In this document: positions 57,501-64,000 of the stretch, one piece after another
How positions within the stretch are numbered: the stretch's first letter is position 1
Layout of the letters: every line of letters begins with the position of its first letter
Assembly (NCBI GenBank): GCA_026936325.1
Contig: JAPTHN010000011.1
Span: forward strand, 50,742,629-50,806,628
Direction of reading: 5' to 3'
Length of the DNA: 64,000 bases
DNA from: Platynereis dumerilii
Lineage: Eukaryota; Annelida; Polychaeta; Phyllodocida; Nereididae
The notes under the pieces: generated by a model
What the model saw: the letters and a program-made list of their open reading frames with translations, nothing else
Databases searched by the model: none
What the model was told of the DNA's origin: nothing
Position numbers and translations under genes: made by a program

Positions 57501-58512
57501 ATGAATACAAATATGAGTGACCTACATACCGTATTTTCTGTATTAAAAGCACACCCGTTAATAAAAGCCCACCCCCCTCAAAAAGGAACCAATTTTAATT
57601 AAAATTCCATGAAAAATGACTTTATCATGAGTTTTTAATGCAAAAAACTATTAATTGCCCTTGTCATCATTACATCTGCCCAACGGGCGTTTAATACAAA
57701 AAAAGGGTACTTTAACATATATAATTATATACATATTTTTCAGGTTGAAGCATATAAATATGATGGAACATACGCTGCAACCGTTGGAACTCCATTTACC
57801 AAAACGTCGCTGGAAGTGAATTCAACAATCAAGATTGGAAGTAAGTTGTGGTTCGCTAGTATTTTTAAAACGATACATACATAATATACAGTGGTAGCTG
57901 GGTGCAATAACCGTCGCATTGTAATAAATGATGACTTTGTTAATATTGATTCAAATGTGAGCTTTCCTAGCATTGCTTTATTTGAGGAGGCCTTCATAAA
58001 TACAATCGCAAGATTTAAAAGATTTAAGAAGATTGAGTAAAGTTTTCAGTCTTTAATTTTTCAAAAGGAAGCACTTCCATTTGTTAATCCCAACCATAGA
58101 TGTGCCTTATGAGATTATTATAAAAATGGCTAAGCACTGTACAGATACAGATGCAAACTCATTTTAGCTCCGTAAGAGAGAGAGAGAGAAAACTTATCTA
58201 CATGGCTAAAAAAAAAAGGAATTTGGCCATGTCATTGCCTGGAAATTTCTAAATCTGACAGGACATTTTTGAAAAAAGGTCCAAATTTCCGACTTGGAAG
58301 TAGTTGCTTGATATGCGACCATTCGTCGGAAATTTTGTTGTATTTAATCAAATTGCCAGTATTCACATTAATTCTAGCCCTGCTTATCTAATTGTTTAAT
58401 ACACCATGTAAATTTACATTATTTGCTTTCAGTGGACAAAAATGGAGTTCATGTCTTGAGCAGTCCAAATAGCTGGACTCTGATCAGCTACTGGGCAAAT
58501 AAATCTCCTTGA
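24516..58512 (+). CDS. Large secreted repeat protein with F5/8C (discoidin) and Asp-box C-terminus
   Basis: Twenty-eight exons, all AG/GT bordered, join without a frame break to 1700 codons plus TGA: 24516-24582, 25978-26033, 27121-27216, 31276-31455, 32438-32662, 33147-33330, 33767-33886, 34272-34465, 38428-38661, 39093-39335, 39738-40086, 40791-40993, 41621-41921, 42969-43162, 43312-43437, 43694-44065, 44451-44760, 45184-45448, 46956-47130, 47693-47906, 50239-50375, 50657-50809, 51190-51391, 55300-55399, 55929-55978, 56443-56618, 57744-57840, 58433-58512. Order: signal peptide; short linker with RSKRS (possible furin-type site, about residues 37-41); eight modules of about 165 aa (42-1369); discoidin domain (1370-1533); region with two Asp boxes (1534-1700). 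No transmembrane or GPI segment, many N-x-S/T sites, so probably a secreted glycoprotein. I do not know a named gene with this order; the function is unknown. A missed exon in the long introns (27217-31275, 51392-55299) cannot be excluded, but phases match without one. Confidence 0.88.
25160..25262. repeat. Right arm of a distant inverted repeat
   Basis: Inverted partner of 18797-18905 (see there). It abuts the hAT-like MITE at 25286, whose left target duplication begins at 25278. The arms are 6.3 kb apart and bracket the second minisatellite and the first coding exon of the large gene. Confidence 0.8.
25286..25574. mobile_element. hAT-like MITE copy 1
   Basis: Ends CAAGGGTGCCGG and CCGCACCCCTG, flanked by GTTACTGG (25278-25285) and ATTACTGG (25575-25582), an 8-bp duplication with one change, as in hAT elements. 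Inverted relative to the copy at 41029. Intron of the large gene. Confidence 0.82.
26654..26975. mobile_element. Tc1/mariner-like MITE, 322 bp
   Basis: Inverted ends GAATTAGAGTGGACTGTGGC (left) and its complement (right), about 36 bp with one or two differences, flanked by TA at 26652-26653 and 26976-26977. No coding capacity. A diverged relative lies at 53066-53280. Confidence 0.85.
27121..32662 (+). CDS. Module 1 of the repeat region
   Basis: Exons 3-5, residues about 42-208. First half has a strand-rich ITGWMPLASLDLRIEFSTP and MALCEPRITSVGSN (the C-x-x-x-V-x-x-x-G-x-N mark, but without the later PC). Second half has DFKTITNS, then ends KLWVGQATFTAV, the LWVG mark also clear in modules 2, 3 and 6. 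Confidence 0.85.
27440..27830 (+). mobile_element. LINE reverse-transcriptase remnant
   Basis: Broken reading frames contain RGGVPQGSILGP (27455-27490), LYADDTVCFL (27531-27560) and KYLGLHLDVNISWKTH (about 27658-27705), in the order expected for palm and thumb of a non-LTR retrotransposon RT. The catalytic YADD is intact, but frameshifts and stops separate the blocks, and the expected sequence between GP and YADD is largely deleted. Neither end of a LINE is recognisable. It lies in an intron of the large gene. Confidence 0.8.
28140..28252. mobile_element. 113-bp GC-rich palindromic MITE
   Basis: Arms of about 53 bp (ATCCCTATCAGC ... GGTCCAACGTCGGCCC and complement GGGCCGACGTTGGACC ... GCTGATAGGGAT) enclose a 7-base centre. 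Much more GC-rich than its surroundings. Confidence 0.85.
28253..31275. other. Rest of intron 3 of the large gene
   Basis: Three kilobases with no exon joining the flanking phases and no recognisable protein. Open frames at 30256-30756 show no family likeness. Confidence 0.5.
33147..34465 (+). CDS. Module 2
   Basis: Exons 6-8, residues about 209-374. Marks: SLCRINVGNSGQGFAC (here two cysteines flank an extra phase-1 intron), INLGNVVNT at the next phase-1 intron, and DLWVGVAIEFD. The N-half/C-half border intron is phase 1 at the N-T position, as in modules 4, 5 and 7. Confidence 0.88.
34664..35042. mobile_element. Element with diverged inverted ends
   Basis: Left AAACCGGACCCAAAACAGAG with tcctacagaggtctagag; right 'ctctagatgtctgtagaggct' ... 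'ccctgttt' is its approximate complement. Several further 'agacgtct' words inside. Non-coding. Confidence 0.5.
35041..35214. mobile_element. TTGTATTAAA-type MITE copy 1
   Basis: Starts TACCCCATTATTTGTATTAA and ends TTTTAATAAAGAAAATATGGTA. Shares the words 'gcccggtgggcaga', 'gatggaatttttatta' and 'gggcttttatta' (as complement) with the copies at 57085 and 57527, in opposite orientation. Confidence 0.75.
35215..38427. other. Rest of intron 8 of the large gene
   Basis: No coding exon seen. Holds the element at 37852-38069 and a (GT)n-like stretch near 36736-36755; otherwise nothing recognised. Confidence 0.5.
37852..38069. mobile_element. TAGGCGTA-ended MITE, 218 bp
   Basis: Starts TAGGCGTATGGCGCGC and ends CTCCGATACACCTA, with G-run and C-run inside the two ends that pair. 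Body matches 19323-19495. Non-coding. Confidence 0.78.
38428..39335 (+). CDS. Module 3
   Basis: Exons 9-10, residues about 375-533. ACGFRVRYTGFNYPC is the full C-x(10-12)-P-C mark; VDFGAVTNTG and MWVGCANLTYV follow. The internal intron lies earlier and in phase 0, so the border shifted relative to modules 4, 5 and 7. Confidence 0.9.
39738..40993 (+). CDS. Module 4
   Basis: Exons 11-12, residues about 534-717. YKGGQTAFYAEMKLPLNTYY is the opening strand pair, ICSVTIRHMGANFPC the cysteine mark, LTHITNVG the border, and LIWVGRVGVRY the closing mark. An extra cysteine pair (ICSWGTC) occurs in the second half. Confidence 0.92.
41029..41270. mobile_element. hAT-like MITE copy 2
   Basis: Ends CAAGGGTGCAGG and CCGGCACCCTTG with perfect 8-bp flanks ACTCCAAT (41021-41028, 41271-41278). 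Perfect duplication suggests a younger insertion than copy 1. Confidence 0.9.
41621..43162 (+). CDS. Module 5
   Basis: Exons 13-14, residues about 718-882. VCRIAVKKRGSHIPC and DIGTVANIG are clear; the closing LWVG mark is lost. Phases 0 to 1 to 0, the same two-exon cassette as module 4. Confidence 0.9.
42086..42866. mobile_element. 781-bp element, CAGTGTC ends
   Basis: CAGTGTCTGCGCTTTG at the left and CAATGCGGACACTG at the right are inverted; TTACCT directly flanks both sides (42080-42085, 42867-42872). Subterminal 'ccaaacggaccag' motifs occur near both ends. Six-base flanks with CAGTG ends do not match a common superfamily cleanly; an hAT relative is possible. No open frame. Confidence 0.7.
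43312..44065 (+). CDS. Module 6
   Basis: Exons 15-16, residues about 883-1048. ACDLHLTSAAWNLPC, YIHNIAD and QLWVGQKNLTVV. Here the usual phase-1 border intron is absent: both halves lie in one 372-nt exon, while a phase-0 intron splits the first half. Confidence 0.92.
44451..45448 (+). CDS. Module 7 (and start of module 8)
   Basis: Exons 17-18, residues from about 1049. VVDIRPLNSRNVPC keeps only the second cysteine; FIATHTG marks the phase-1 border. Exon 18 leaves in phase 2, breaking the symmetric cassette pattern, and its end already belongs to the degenerate module 8. Confidence 0.85.
45471..45532. repeat. (GAGT)n microsatellite and dispersed-repeat tail
   Basis: Six GAGT units run into gtttgtgttttacgcccca and tcagcaccagtgtgggc. 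The same tail without the long GAGT run occurs at about 13931-13972, so this is a piece of a dispersed repeat. It starts 22 bp after the exon 18 donor. Confidence 0.7.
46597..46663. repeat. 67-bp palindrome
   Basis: ATACCCTGAGCCATG and CATGGCTCAGGGTAT are perfect 15-bp arms; the inner part also pairs partly. Probably a tiny foldback element. Confidence 0.75.
46706..46931. mobile_element. PIF/Harbinger-like MITE copy 2
   Basis: Related to 5475-5614 and 56716-56882 through 'tttagcttctcgg', 'agatcaattatg' and 'ctaccgaccgtccct'. Diverged ends GGCCAGAC and TCTCGCC are flanked by TAA on both sides (46703-46705, 46932-46934). An internal 'ttttctgcctatggaaaaa' is duplicated. It ends 24 bp before exon 19. 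Confidence 0.75.
46956..47906 (+). CDS. Module 8, degenerate
   Basis: Exons 19-20, to residue about 1369. No cysteine mark or LWVG, but alternating strands (AFKVKARLALPPLA, TTTLSIKLDE, MKINAYYDISY) and similar total length suggest a diverged module joining the repeats to the discoidin domain. Confidence 0.7.
49098..49365. mobile_element. hAT-like MITE, TAGTGATGCAG ends
   Basis: TAGTGATGCAGACCGGACC and GGTCCGGTCCGCATCACTA are inverted ends; AGTGAGAT (49090-49097) and AGCGAGAT (49366-49373) form an 8-bp duplication with one change. The interior is rich in ACCGG words (about a dozen), possibly transposase-binding repeats. 268 bp, in an intron. Confidence 0.88.
50239..51391 (+). CDS. F5/8 type C (discoidin) domain
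   Basis: Exons 21-23, residues about 1370-1533. It opens with a cysteine (ECFDVIRTDG) and closes with VTVDLVGCQ, the usual C...C bracket of about 150 aa. Family marks: strand GNRTRVLALQLRLLA, KLSSSENGQKW (the family's 'YS.DG..W'), and GRYIRVQIEV near the end ('ARYIRI'). Such domains bind glycans, phospholipid heads or collagen; the ligand here is not predictable. Confidence 0.8.
52140..52870. repeat. Satellite inside element B (unit about 130 bp)
   Basis: Five to six units with 'aaatatggtggccattttgg', 'cagccatcttggatttttcc', 'ggggaacccctaagtgaat' and 'aaatctaagtgaaatactaa'. Order and wording parallel the element A satellite (protein-free, 'cataa.tgtaagtgaaata', 'cacagtgggcaattca'). Confidence 0.85.
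53066..53280. mobile_element. Diverged mariner-like MITE nested in element B
   Basis: Starts AGAGTGGGCTGTTGCACTGT, then gaaaatggcacttcgtga, matching 26659 onward, and shares 'catgactaatcaaacagcc' as well as 'atgtttcccatg' in complement form. Right end is weak ('cacagagtgcc'). Confidence 0.65.
53942..55225 (+). mobile_element. Decayed Tc1/mariner-like transposon, 1284 bp
   Basis: Ends CAGGGTGGGGAACCAAAATTT and the approximate complement CCTCACCCTG, flanked by TA (53940-53941, 55226-55227). Plus-strand remains of a transposase appear in order: VLFHEGQKIDMVKK-like (about 54435), MVSGVMTSDRKIMLYFFF (about 54638), GNYGQTQDGSPCLVAKKVQD (about 54770-54835; the D of QDG is the second catalytic aspartate), and remnants of the PPSSPDLNPLD block (about 54880-54920). 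Several frameshifts and stops break it. Size and spacing fit an ITm-type mariner. It lies 25 bp beyond element B. Confidence 0.85.
55300..58512 (+). CDS. C-terminal region with two Asp-box motifs
   Basis: Exons 24-28, residues about 1534-1700. TKDYGAKW (across exon 25) and SLDSGNTW (1615-1622) both fit the Asp-box/BNR pattern S/T-x-D-x-G-x-x-W, about 45 residues apart, each preceded by a hydrophobic strand (GALYVCVIT, KLLAIAK). This spacing suits blades of a BNR-type beta-propeller, but only two or three blades' worth is present, so either the propeller is partial or it is another fold. It ends NSWTLISYWANKSP with no membrane anchor. Confidence 0.75.
56716..56882. mobile_element. PIF/Harbinger-like MITE copy 3
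   Basis: GGCGACACATAATTGATC and CAATTATGTGTGGCC ends with TTA on each side (56713-56715, 56883-56885). Opposite interior orientation to copy 1. Intron 26 of the large gene. Confidence 0.85.
57085..57240. mobile_element. TTGTATTAAA-type MITE copy 2
   Basis: TACCATATTTTTTGTATTAA at the left; right end 'caatgcaaataataagtta' is a decayed complement. Shares 'catctgcccaccaggtgccc' and 'aaaattccatcaaaat' with the other copies. Confidence 0.75.
57527..57709. mobile_element. TTGTATTAAA-type MITE copy 3
   Basis: TACCGTATTTTCTGTATTAA and 'gggcgtttaatacaaaaaaa' then GGGTA form inverted ends; same orientation as the copy 290 bp upstream. It ends 34 bp before exon 27. Confidence 0.8.
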
Positions 58513-60030
58513 AATCCAGGAAGGAATTAAAGAATTTGGAAACCTACTCAAAAATTGACAACAGAATCTGATTATTAAAATCTAACATGGAAATATGTTA
58601 ATTACCAAATTGGAATTGTGAACTAGTTTTGTATTGGGAGAACTGGACAAATTTAACAAGACTTTTTCATGGAAAAAATATGGATGATCCAACGCAGGAA
58701 CTGGTAAATCAATTATATAAATTGGATGTAGAGATTGGTTATGCGTAACACTGGACACCGAAATATTAAGTTTCACAATATCATTGCAAATGGGATTAAT
58801 CAATCAGTTATATATTAATTTAACCTCTTAATTATTCTACTATTCGTCACTATGTGAATTGGATGTACAATGATTCTCTGGATATACAGGACTATGACAA
58901 TGATAAAGACGAGCTCAAATGTGATTTTCAAGATGGGACAAGCATAATTTAATGCAAAAGAAGTCTGTGATACCGTTCAACCTTTGTGATATATATTATA
59001 GGCCTACACTGATATATATGTGTCATTGTTAGCAATTTGTAAATTAACAAAATGGTCATTGATGTAGATAAAGTTCTTTATGTAATGAATATATACTGCA
59101 ATTGATATGAATAATTGGTTCACACATCTTATTGTAACATATCATGTTTTTGAAATAGTACAACTGTCAACAGCATTGGAATTTTCTGATTATGTAGTAA
59201 AACTCGAGCGTGTTGTTAAATCGCACAAATAAAATATTCTTAACACTAATAAAATTTAAATATTGTTTGAAATATTACTGATATCATTTGCAAATAATAG
59301 ATCCATCTCATTGCATGATAACAGCTATTCTGTCAAAGGGACTACGTCGTCTGGGATAATGTATTATGTGCAATACTGAGGTTATTGGTCTTATAAAAAC
59401 AGCGAGGCAATAATAACTACTTAAAAATTATGACATTACATAAATCATGGGAGAAAAGTTCATATGGATCCATTTCAAGCTGAATTCTAAATGTCTACAT
59501 TATTACTTTTTAAGTGCAATTCGATATGGTCAAAACACCATGCATAAAAAAAAGTCTGCTCTCATATATATATAGAATCAATATTAATTGTCTCAAAATT
59601 ATGGATCAATACTCCTAACAGAATTTTAGTAATGTTAAGTAGTTATTGATTCGTAAATGTTACTTTTAAAGTATGGTACACTAAAATTGCTTTTCAGAAG
59701 TACCAAGGCACACCAATGTCGCTTCCATGGTCGCATTTGGCCACATCATAATGATCTTACGCAGCTAGTCTTTCCAAGTCAATTTGGTAGACTGAGACTG
59801 GAATTCATATTGCTGTAACAGACAGACATTGCCTTACTCTTAGTTACTCAGACATGCTGTAGACTTTACAATTTCTCCAATTCAAATCATATATTTTTCA
59901 TCTTCACTATCTTCCTTATAGATTAATAGATGACGATGCCATTAAGACGGCCCACACACTTCATTGTTAACACATGTTTTGACAACAAGAGTCGTAGTGA
60001 GACTGTAATAGTTATGAACCCTTAATTATT
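58513..60030. other. 3' UTR and intergenic sequence after the large gene
   Basis: AT-rich, no open frame of note. Holds the candidate polyadenylation signals at 59228 and 59248; nothing else recognised. Confidence 0.5.
59228..59253 (+). terminator. Candidate polyadenylation signals of the large gene
   Basis: Two AATAAA hexamers at 59228-59233 and 59248-59253, about 0.7 kb after the stop codon at 58510-58512. Confidence 0.45.
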
Positions 60031-61043
60031 ACAAGAACCCAGGGGTTCAAAATGGAGGTGGTGTAGTGTCTTACTTTATATCCCCTAAAAAGACTTAATC
60101 CCTGAGTGGCCTGAACCAGGTGCTGTTCATATTGTGTGCTAAATTTCAGAATTTTAAAAATAATCCATTCAAAAACAAAATTGTACACTAAACTATATAG
60201 GTATATGGACACAAAAGTAACTTCCTAATATGATTAAGAAAATATTTGTTGAAGTTCACCGATTTATTGCTTACCATTAATTTTTGAGAAACCTAAAATT
60301 TGAGAAAAATATCAGAAATCCTCCTTTTTCCCAGTTTTTTGGTTTTTATGAAAATTTCATAAAATTGGCCCTCCAAATGAGTTAAGCCATTTAAAGAGGT
60401 ATAATTAAGACATCTAAATGCAAAATTTCCCCAGTGTAACTCCAAAATTGACGGAATCATGGACCATTGAAAAAATAACATTTTTGCTGAATTTACTGTT
60501 ATCAATTTTTGTAAGAGCATTTAGACCCCCAAAAGGAACATTAAGGGTATCCAATGCATATGATGGTAGAATTTCATGCTGATAGGTATAACCGTTTCAG
60601 AGTTCTGCTCTGGAAACGAAAATTATTTATTTTTTTTTAATTTTTAATATTTTATAAAAACTCTACAAATTGCTTAAATATGAACACCAAAATGCACATA
60701 TATGCTCTAAGACACATTCATGTGCCAAATATCATATACACAAGTGCAATAGTTTAGGCACAGCGGCCAATACACAAGTGTGCAGCCGCCCCAGTGGATC
60801 CAAGCATGATATAAAAGGAAAACACGTCATAATTACAACATGCCTGGTATTCATTCCTATGCCAGATGTATGCTCTATAATCAAGTTATACATATCTCTT
60901 GACCCAAACATCCACAAACAAAATAGCCAAGACAGGGCCCAAAAGACATTCTGAAAATGCTCAAATTTCAAATTTCCCGCCAAAACGGTCCATTTGTCAC
61001 TGTGACTGCATAAATGGAGATGTGTACACACCTCCATTAAAAA
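60031..61043. mobile_element. Helentron/HINE-like element C
   Basis: Left: ACAAG with near-palindrome GAACCCAGGGGTTC (60035-60048), AAA, ATGGAGGTG (60052-60060). Right: CACCTCCAT (61029-61037) then TAAAAA. Same end plan as A and B, without a satellite. Interior about 1 kb, no convincing open frame, shared with element D at fairly high identity apart from indels. Confidence 0.65.
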
Positions 61044-61371
61044 TAGTCCCTATTGATCCTGGTGAGCGGTGAGACAACAAAGAAAGGCCCTTAAAAGAGA
61101 CAAGTGACTGGACCATCCCCCCTAGGAACTTGCTCCCCTTCTATCAGCCTTTCTGGTCATGTGAACTGCCAGAGATCAGGATCAAACTTCCATGGATTAG
61201 ACAAAGAAAATGTCACTACACTGTAGAGTGCAAAGCTCACATCAATTTTTACATAAACATACACTGGTAATCCTCAAATGAAGCAAAACATGAAAAGTAC
61301 TTACTCAATTGGTTGGCCAAATCTTCAGTCCATCGGATTCATTCCTGCTTCATATCCAGTTCTTCAAAGCA

Positions 61372-62256
61372 ACAAGAACCCAGGGGTTCAAAATGGAGGT
61401 GTAGTGTCCTAAGTTGAAGTACATATCCCCTGAAAATGACTATTTCCCTGAGTGTCTAGTACCAGGTGCTGTTAATATATTGTGTGCTAAATTTCAGAAT
61501 TTACAAATAATCCATTTTCAAGCCACAAAATGACCATATGGCAGATGCGATATGGAAAAAAGAATTGGCCCTCCAAATGAGTTTGGGCATTTAAAGAGGT
61601 ATAATTTAGACACCTTTGCAAAATTTCGGAGGCCTAACTCCAAAATAGACGGAATCATGGAGCATTTAAAAAATAACATATTTTCACATTTTTGCTGAAT
61701 TTGCTCTTACTAATTTTTGTAAGAGCATTAAAACCTTCAAAAGCCTTATTTACATTATTTAACAAATAATATGGCAGATTTTCATGTTCATAGGTACAAC
61801 TGTTTCGGAGTTCTGCCCAGGAAAGGAAAAAAATATTATTATTTTTAATTTTCAATATTTTGCAAAAACTGTATCGATTGCTTAAATATGAACATCAAAA
61901 GACACATATATTCTACAAGACCCATTCATGTGCCAAATATCATATATACAAGTGCAATAGTTTAGGCACAGTGGCCCATACACAATGTGTGATGATGCCC
62001 GTAGTGGATTCAAGCAAGATAAAAACGAAGTCACGTCCAAATAACAATATGCCGGCTATTCATTCCCATGTAAGATGCTTGCTCTATAATCAAGCTGAGG
62101 TGCATTCTTCATTCCTAGCTTCTCCAAACAAAATTGCCAAGTCAGGGCCCAAAAGACATTCTGAAAATGCTCAAATTTCAAATTTCCCGCCAAAACTGTC
62201 CATTTTGTCACTGTGACTGCATAAATGGAGATGTGTACACACACCTCCATTAAAAA
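61372..62256. mobile_element. Helentron/HINE-like element D
   Basis: Direct copy of element C, 885 bp: palindrome GAACCCAGGGGTTC (61376-61389), ATGGAGGTG (61393-61401), right CACCTCCAT (62242-62250) then TAAAAA. Matching interior words include 'tggccctccaaatgagtt', 'aggtataatt.agacacct', 'gacggaatcatgga' and 'aaatttcccgccaaaac'. Confidence 0.68.
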
Positions 62257-63813
62257 TTAGTTCCATGACCGTCAGACGTGTAAAAAAAACCAGGCCCATT
62301 GAACATGAGCCCTGGCATGGAAATTGAGCTCCGGCAAGGAAAGTGAGCCTGGGTAATAATGGGTATGAATTCAAGTGGTAACGACACCACGTCCTAAGCA
62401 AACCAACTAGCAACCAATTAACTAGTAACCAACCAGCTGGTAACCAAAACCTTTGTAACTGGGAACCACACTTTCTCCAATAAACCTGTAGCCTGCACAA
62501 GTTTGTACATGAAGCCTGCTTCCAGAAACGCTACAGCTAAAGCTAAGCCAAAGCTAACTGTTTGGTGAAAATATTTCAACTTAGCAAAAGCCATATGTTT
62601 ACCAGATCATGTGATTAGGACTTGGTCCATGAAGACAGCAGTTTGTTACAAGTTGACTTAGTTAGGACTAGGCATGGTTACAACTTGACATTCTGAGTTG
62701 GTGAACACACAAGCCATTAGGCCTACATTTGGCAGAAGAACTTTACGTGATGGTCCAACAGCATTTTGCTTCACATAGATCAAGTTCAAAGTTAGCACTA
62801 GTCAATTGCTAATTGCAATTCACACCTGATGATTTCTTGGTGACAAAGAAGAAGCCTGCCAGAAGAAGTCAATTGCCATTGGCATCCGATTGCTCTGCAT
62901 TGTCACTCCATTCAATCTATTAATCCTCTGAATTATACATAGCCTACCATTGTGGATTGCATTTTAAAACAGCATGGTTTTGTATTTTATAAATAAATTT
63001 GACACAACGGTAATGAATATCAGCAGACAGTCATTTATTTCTTAATGGTTCATTATTTCATTTTGAATAAATAGGGCCTATAAGCCAAGTAAAATAATGT
63101 TGATTAAATTATATTAAAGTCGACTAAGGTAGTCATCACTGCACGACAAGTCAGTCGCCCCAGTATGACTTCGGGGTATACAAAAACATATATGCGCCTG
63201 AATGGGCTTTTCTAGTATCTAATAATCATCTATGTCACTTCAACAAGTCCAATTCAAGGAGATTTGTCATTGCATCTGACAAAACTGAGACAACCCAATG
63301 ATTCAGATCTCATGTAGACAGTAATGCTGTGAGATCATTTTGTAAGTTGCGAAGAATTGCAATAGTAACATGCTGACAAACAGGGGTCAGCGAGACTTTA
63401 GGCATTCTCCCATACATTCTGCAAAGAGGCCAACCAGTTTCACATGGACATACCAGTTGGTATCCTCAGTGTCAGACCTTACCCCTTGCCACTTAGCTGC
63501 TCACTAAAGGCTGGGGACTATAGAGACTGCTATATATATATATATATACACTATATAGGCAGAAGCCTGAGGTACTAAAGCATTAAGCTCCACCACCAGT
63601 CTTAAGGAAACAGTGATATTTGACTCAAAACATCACGGAAAAATTCTATCGAAGAAAGTGAAACCTTTCATCAAATCGAGATATTTATTAAGTATCACGA
63701 TTAACATCATACAAAATACTACCATATGAGGTACGTAGAAATAAGTTAAATGGTACTTACAAAATCTTTCACTCTTTACACAAATTCTCTTTTCTCTTTT
63801 GATCTTGAAATGT
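62257..63813. other. Intergenic, no gene recognised
   Basis: Contains a stretch of short 'ctagtaaccaac'-like words (62396-62470), a (TA)9-type microsatellite at 63530-63549, and TTTATT at about 63682-63687, which on the minus strand is AATAAA and could be the polyadenylation signal for the gene at 63814. Confidence 0.5.
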
Positions 63814-63995
63814 TCATGATTTAGAGTCTTTATCAGGGTCATTTTCTCCCTTGTTTTTCAATTTTTTCAACCCTTCCGAAAGTTCATCGACTGCAGACGT
63901 AAAATGTCCTCCACTTGATTGGTTATCCTTCTGCAACTTTTCAATCTGATCCGCTAACTTGTCGATGTCAATCCGATCTATTTCCTTCATCGAAA
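63814..63995 (-). CDS. C-terminal exon of an unknown coiled-coil protein (partial)
   Basis: Minus-strand open frame ending in TGA at 63816-63814, about 60 residues: MKEIDRIDIDKLADQIEKLQ, a linker with GGHFTSAVDELSEGLKKL, and a charged tail ENDPDKDSKS. Leucine/isoleucine heptads indicate a short coiled coil. GCAG at the window edge (63996-63999) could be the splice acceptor, or coding continues. The composition is clearly protein-like against AT-rich flanks. I do not recognise the family. Confidence 0.65.
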
Positions 63996-64000
63996 TCTGC

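Noticed and set aside
60670-62216. Similar open frames in elements C and D (sharing KYEHQ and KCNSLGT)
   Set aside because: Similarity reflects the shared DNA of the two element copies; frames are short and differ after small indels, giving no sign of protein-level selection.

Overview
The window is animal nuclear DNA, AT-rich, with spliced genes (GT-AG introns), tRNA-derived SINE and LINE debris, and a dense population of short non-autonomous DNA transposons. The gene families and compact invertebrate-style introns suggest a marine invertebrate; I cannot name the phylum from the sequence alone. I saw no bacterial operons, CRISPR, rRNA or LTR/virus-like element.

Layout. (1) 1095-10443, minus strand: twelve exons of the JmjC ribosomal oxygenase RIOX1/NO66 (572 codons read; the C-terminal part lies beyond the left edge). 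Its introns are packed with mobile elements. (2) 10901-12708, plus strand: a complete five-exon NAA80 gene (253 aa), the actin N-terminal acetyltransferase with its profilin-binding polyproline stretch, head-to-head with RIOX1 across 457 bp. (3) About 13.85-17.69 kb: a minisatellite of roughly 23-bp units containing a near-identical 522-bp tandem duplication. (4) 19.3-21.95 kb: a second, C/T-rich minisatellite with a 77-bp unit, partly inside a transposon-like element. (5) 24516-58512, plus strand: one 28-exon gene whose exons join in frame to exactly 1700 codons plus stop. It encodes a secreted protein with a signal peptide, eight divergent modules of about 165 aa, a discoidin (F5/8 type C) domain and a short C-terminal region with two Asp-box motifs. 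I do not recognise this architecture; it is the main novelty candidate. (6) 60.0-62.26 kb: two copies of one mobile element. (7) 63814-64000, minus strand: the C-terminal coiled-coil exon of an unknown gene that continues past the right edge.

Mobile elements. Four insertions (2003-3432, 51995-53916, 60031-61043, 61372-62256) share one end plan: a 14-bp palindrome, an A-tract, a subterminal inverted repeat, and its complement followed by A5 at the other end. The palindrome and the subterminal repeats differ between copies but keep pairing, as expected of a Helentron/HINE-type rolling-circle family. Two of them carry related internal satellites that include the words 'atggctgcc' or 'ggcagccat'. 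There are also piggyBac-like (TTAA), PIF/Harbinger-like (TWA), hAT-like (8-bp duplications) and mariner-like (TA) elements, plus a decayed 1.28-kb mariner with transposase remains. One Harbinger-type MITE sits exactly in a RIOX1 splice donor.

RIOX1 (ribosome/histone hydroxylation) and NAA80 (actin acetylation) have housekeeping roles and may share a promoter. The large gene is extracellular and functionally unrelated.
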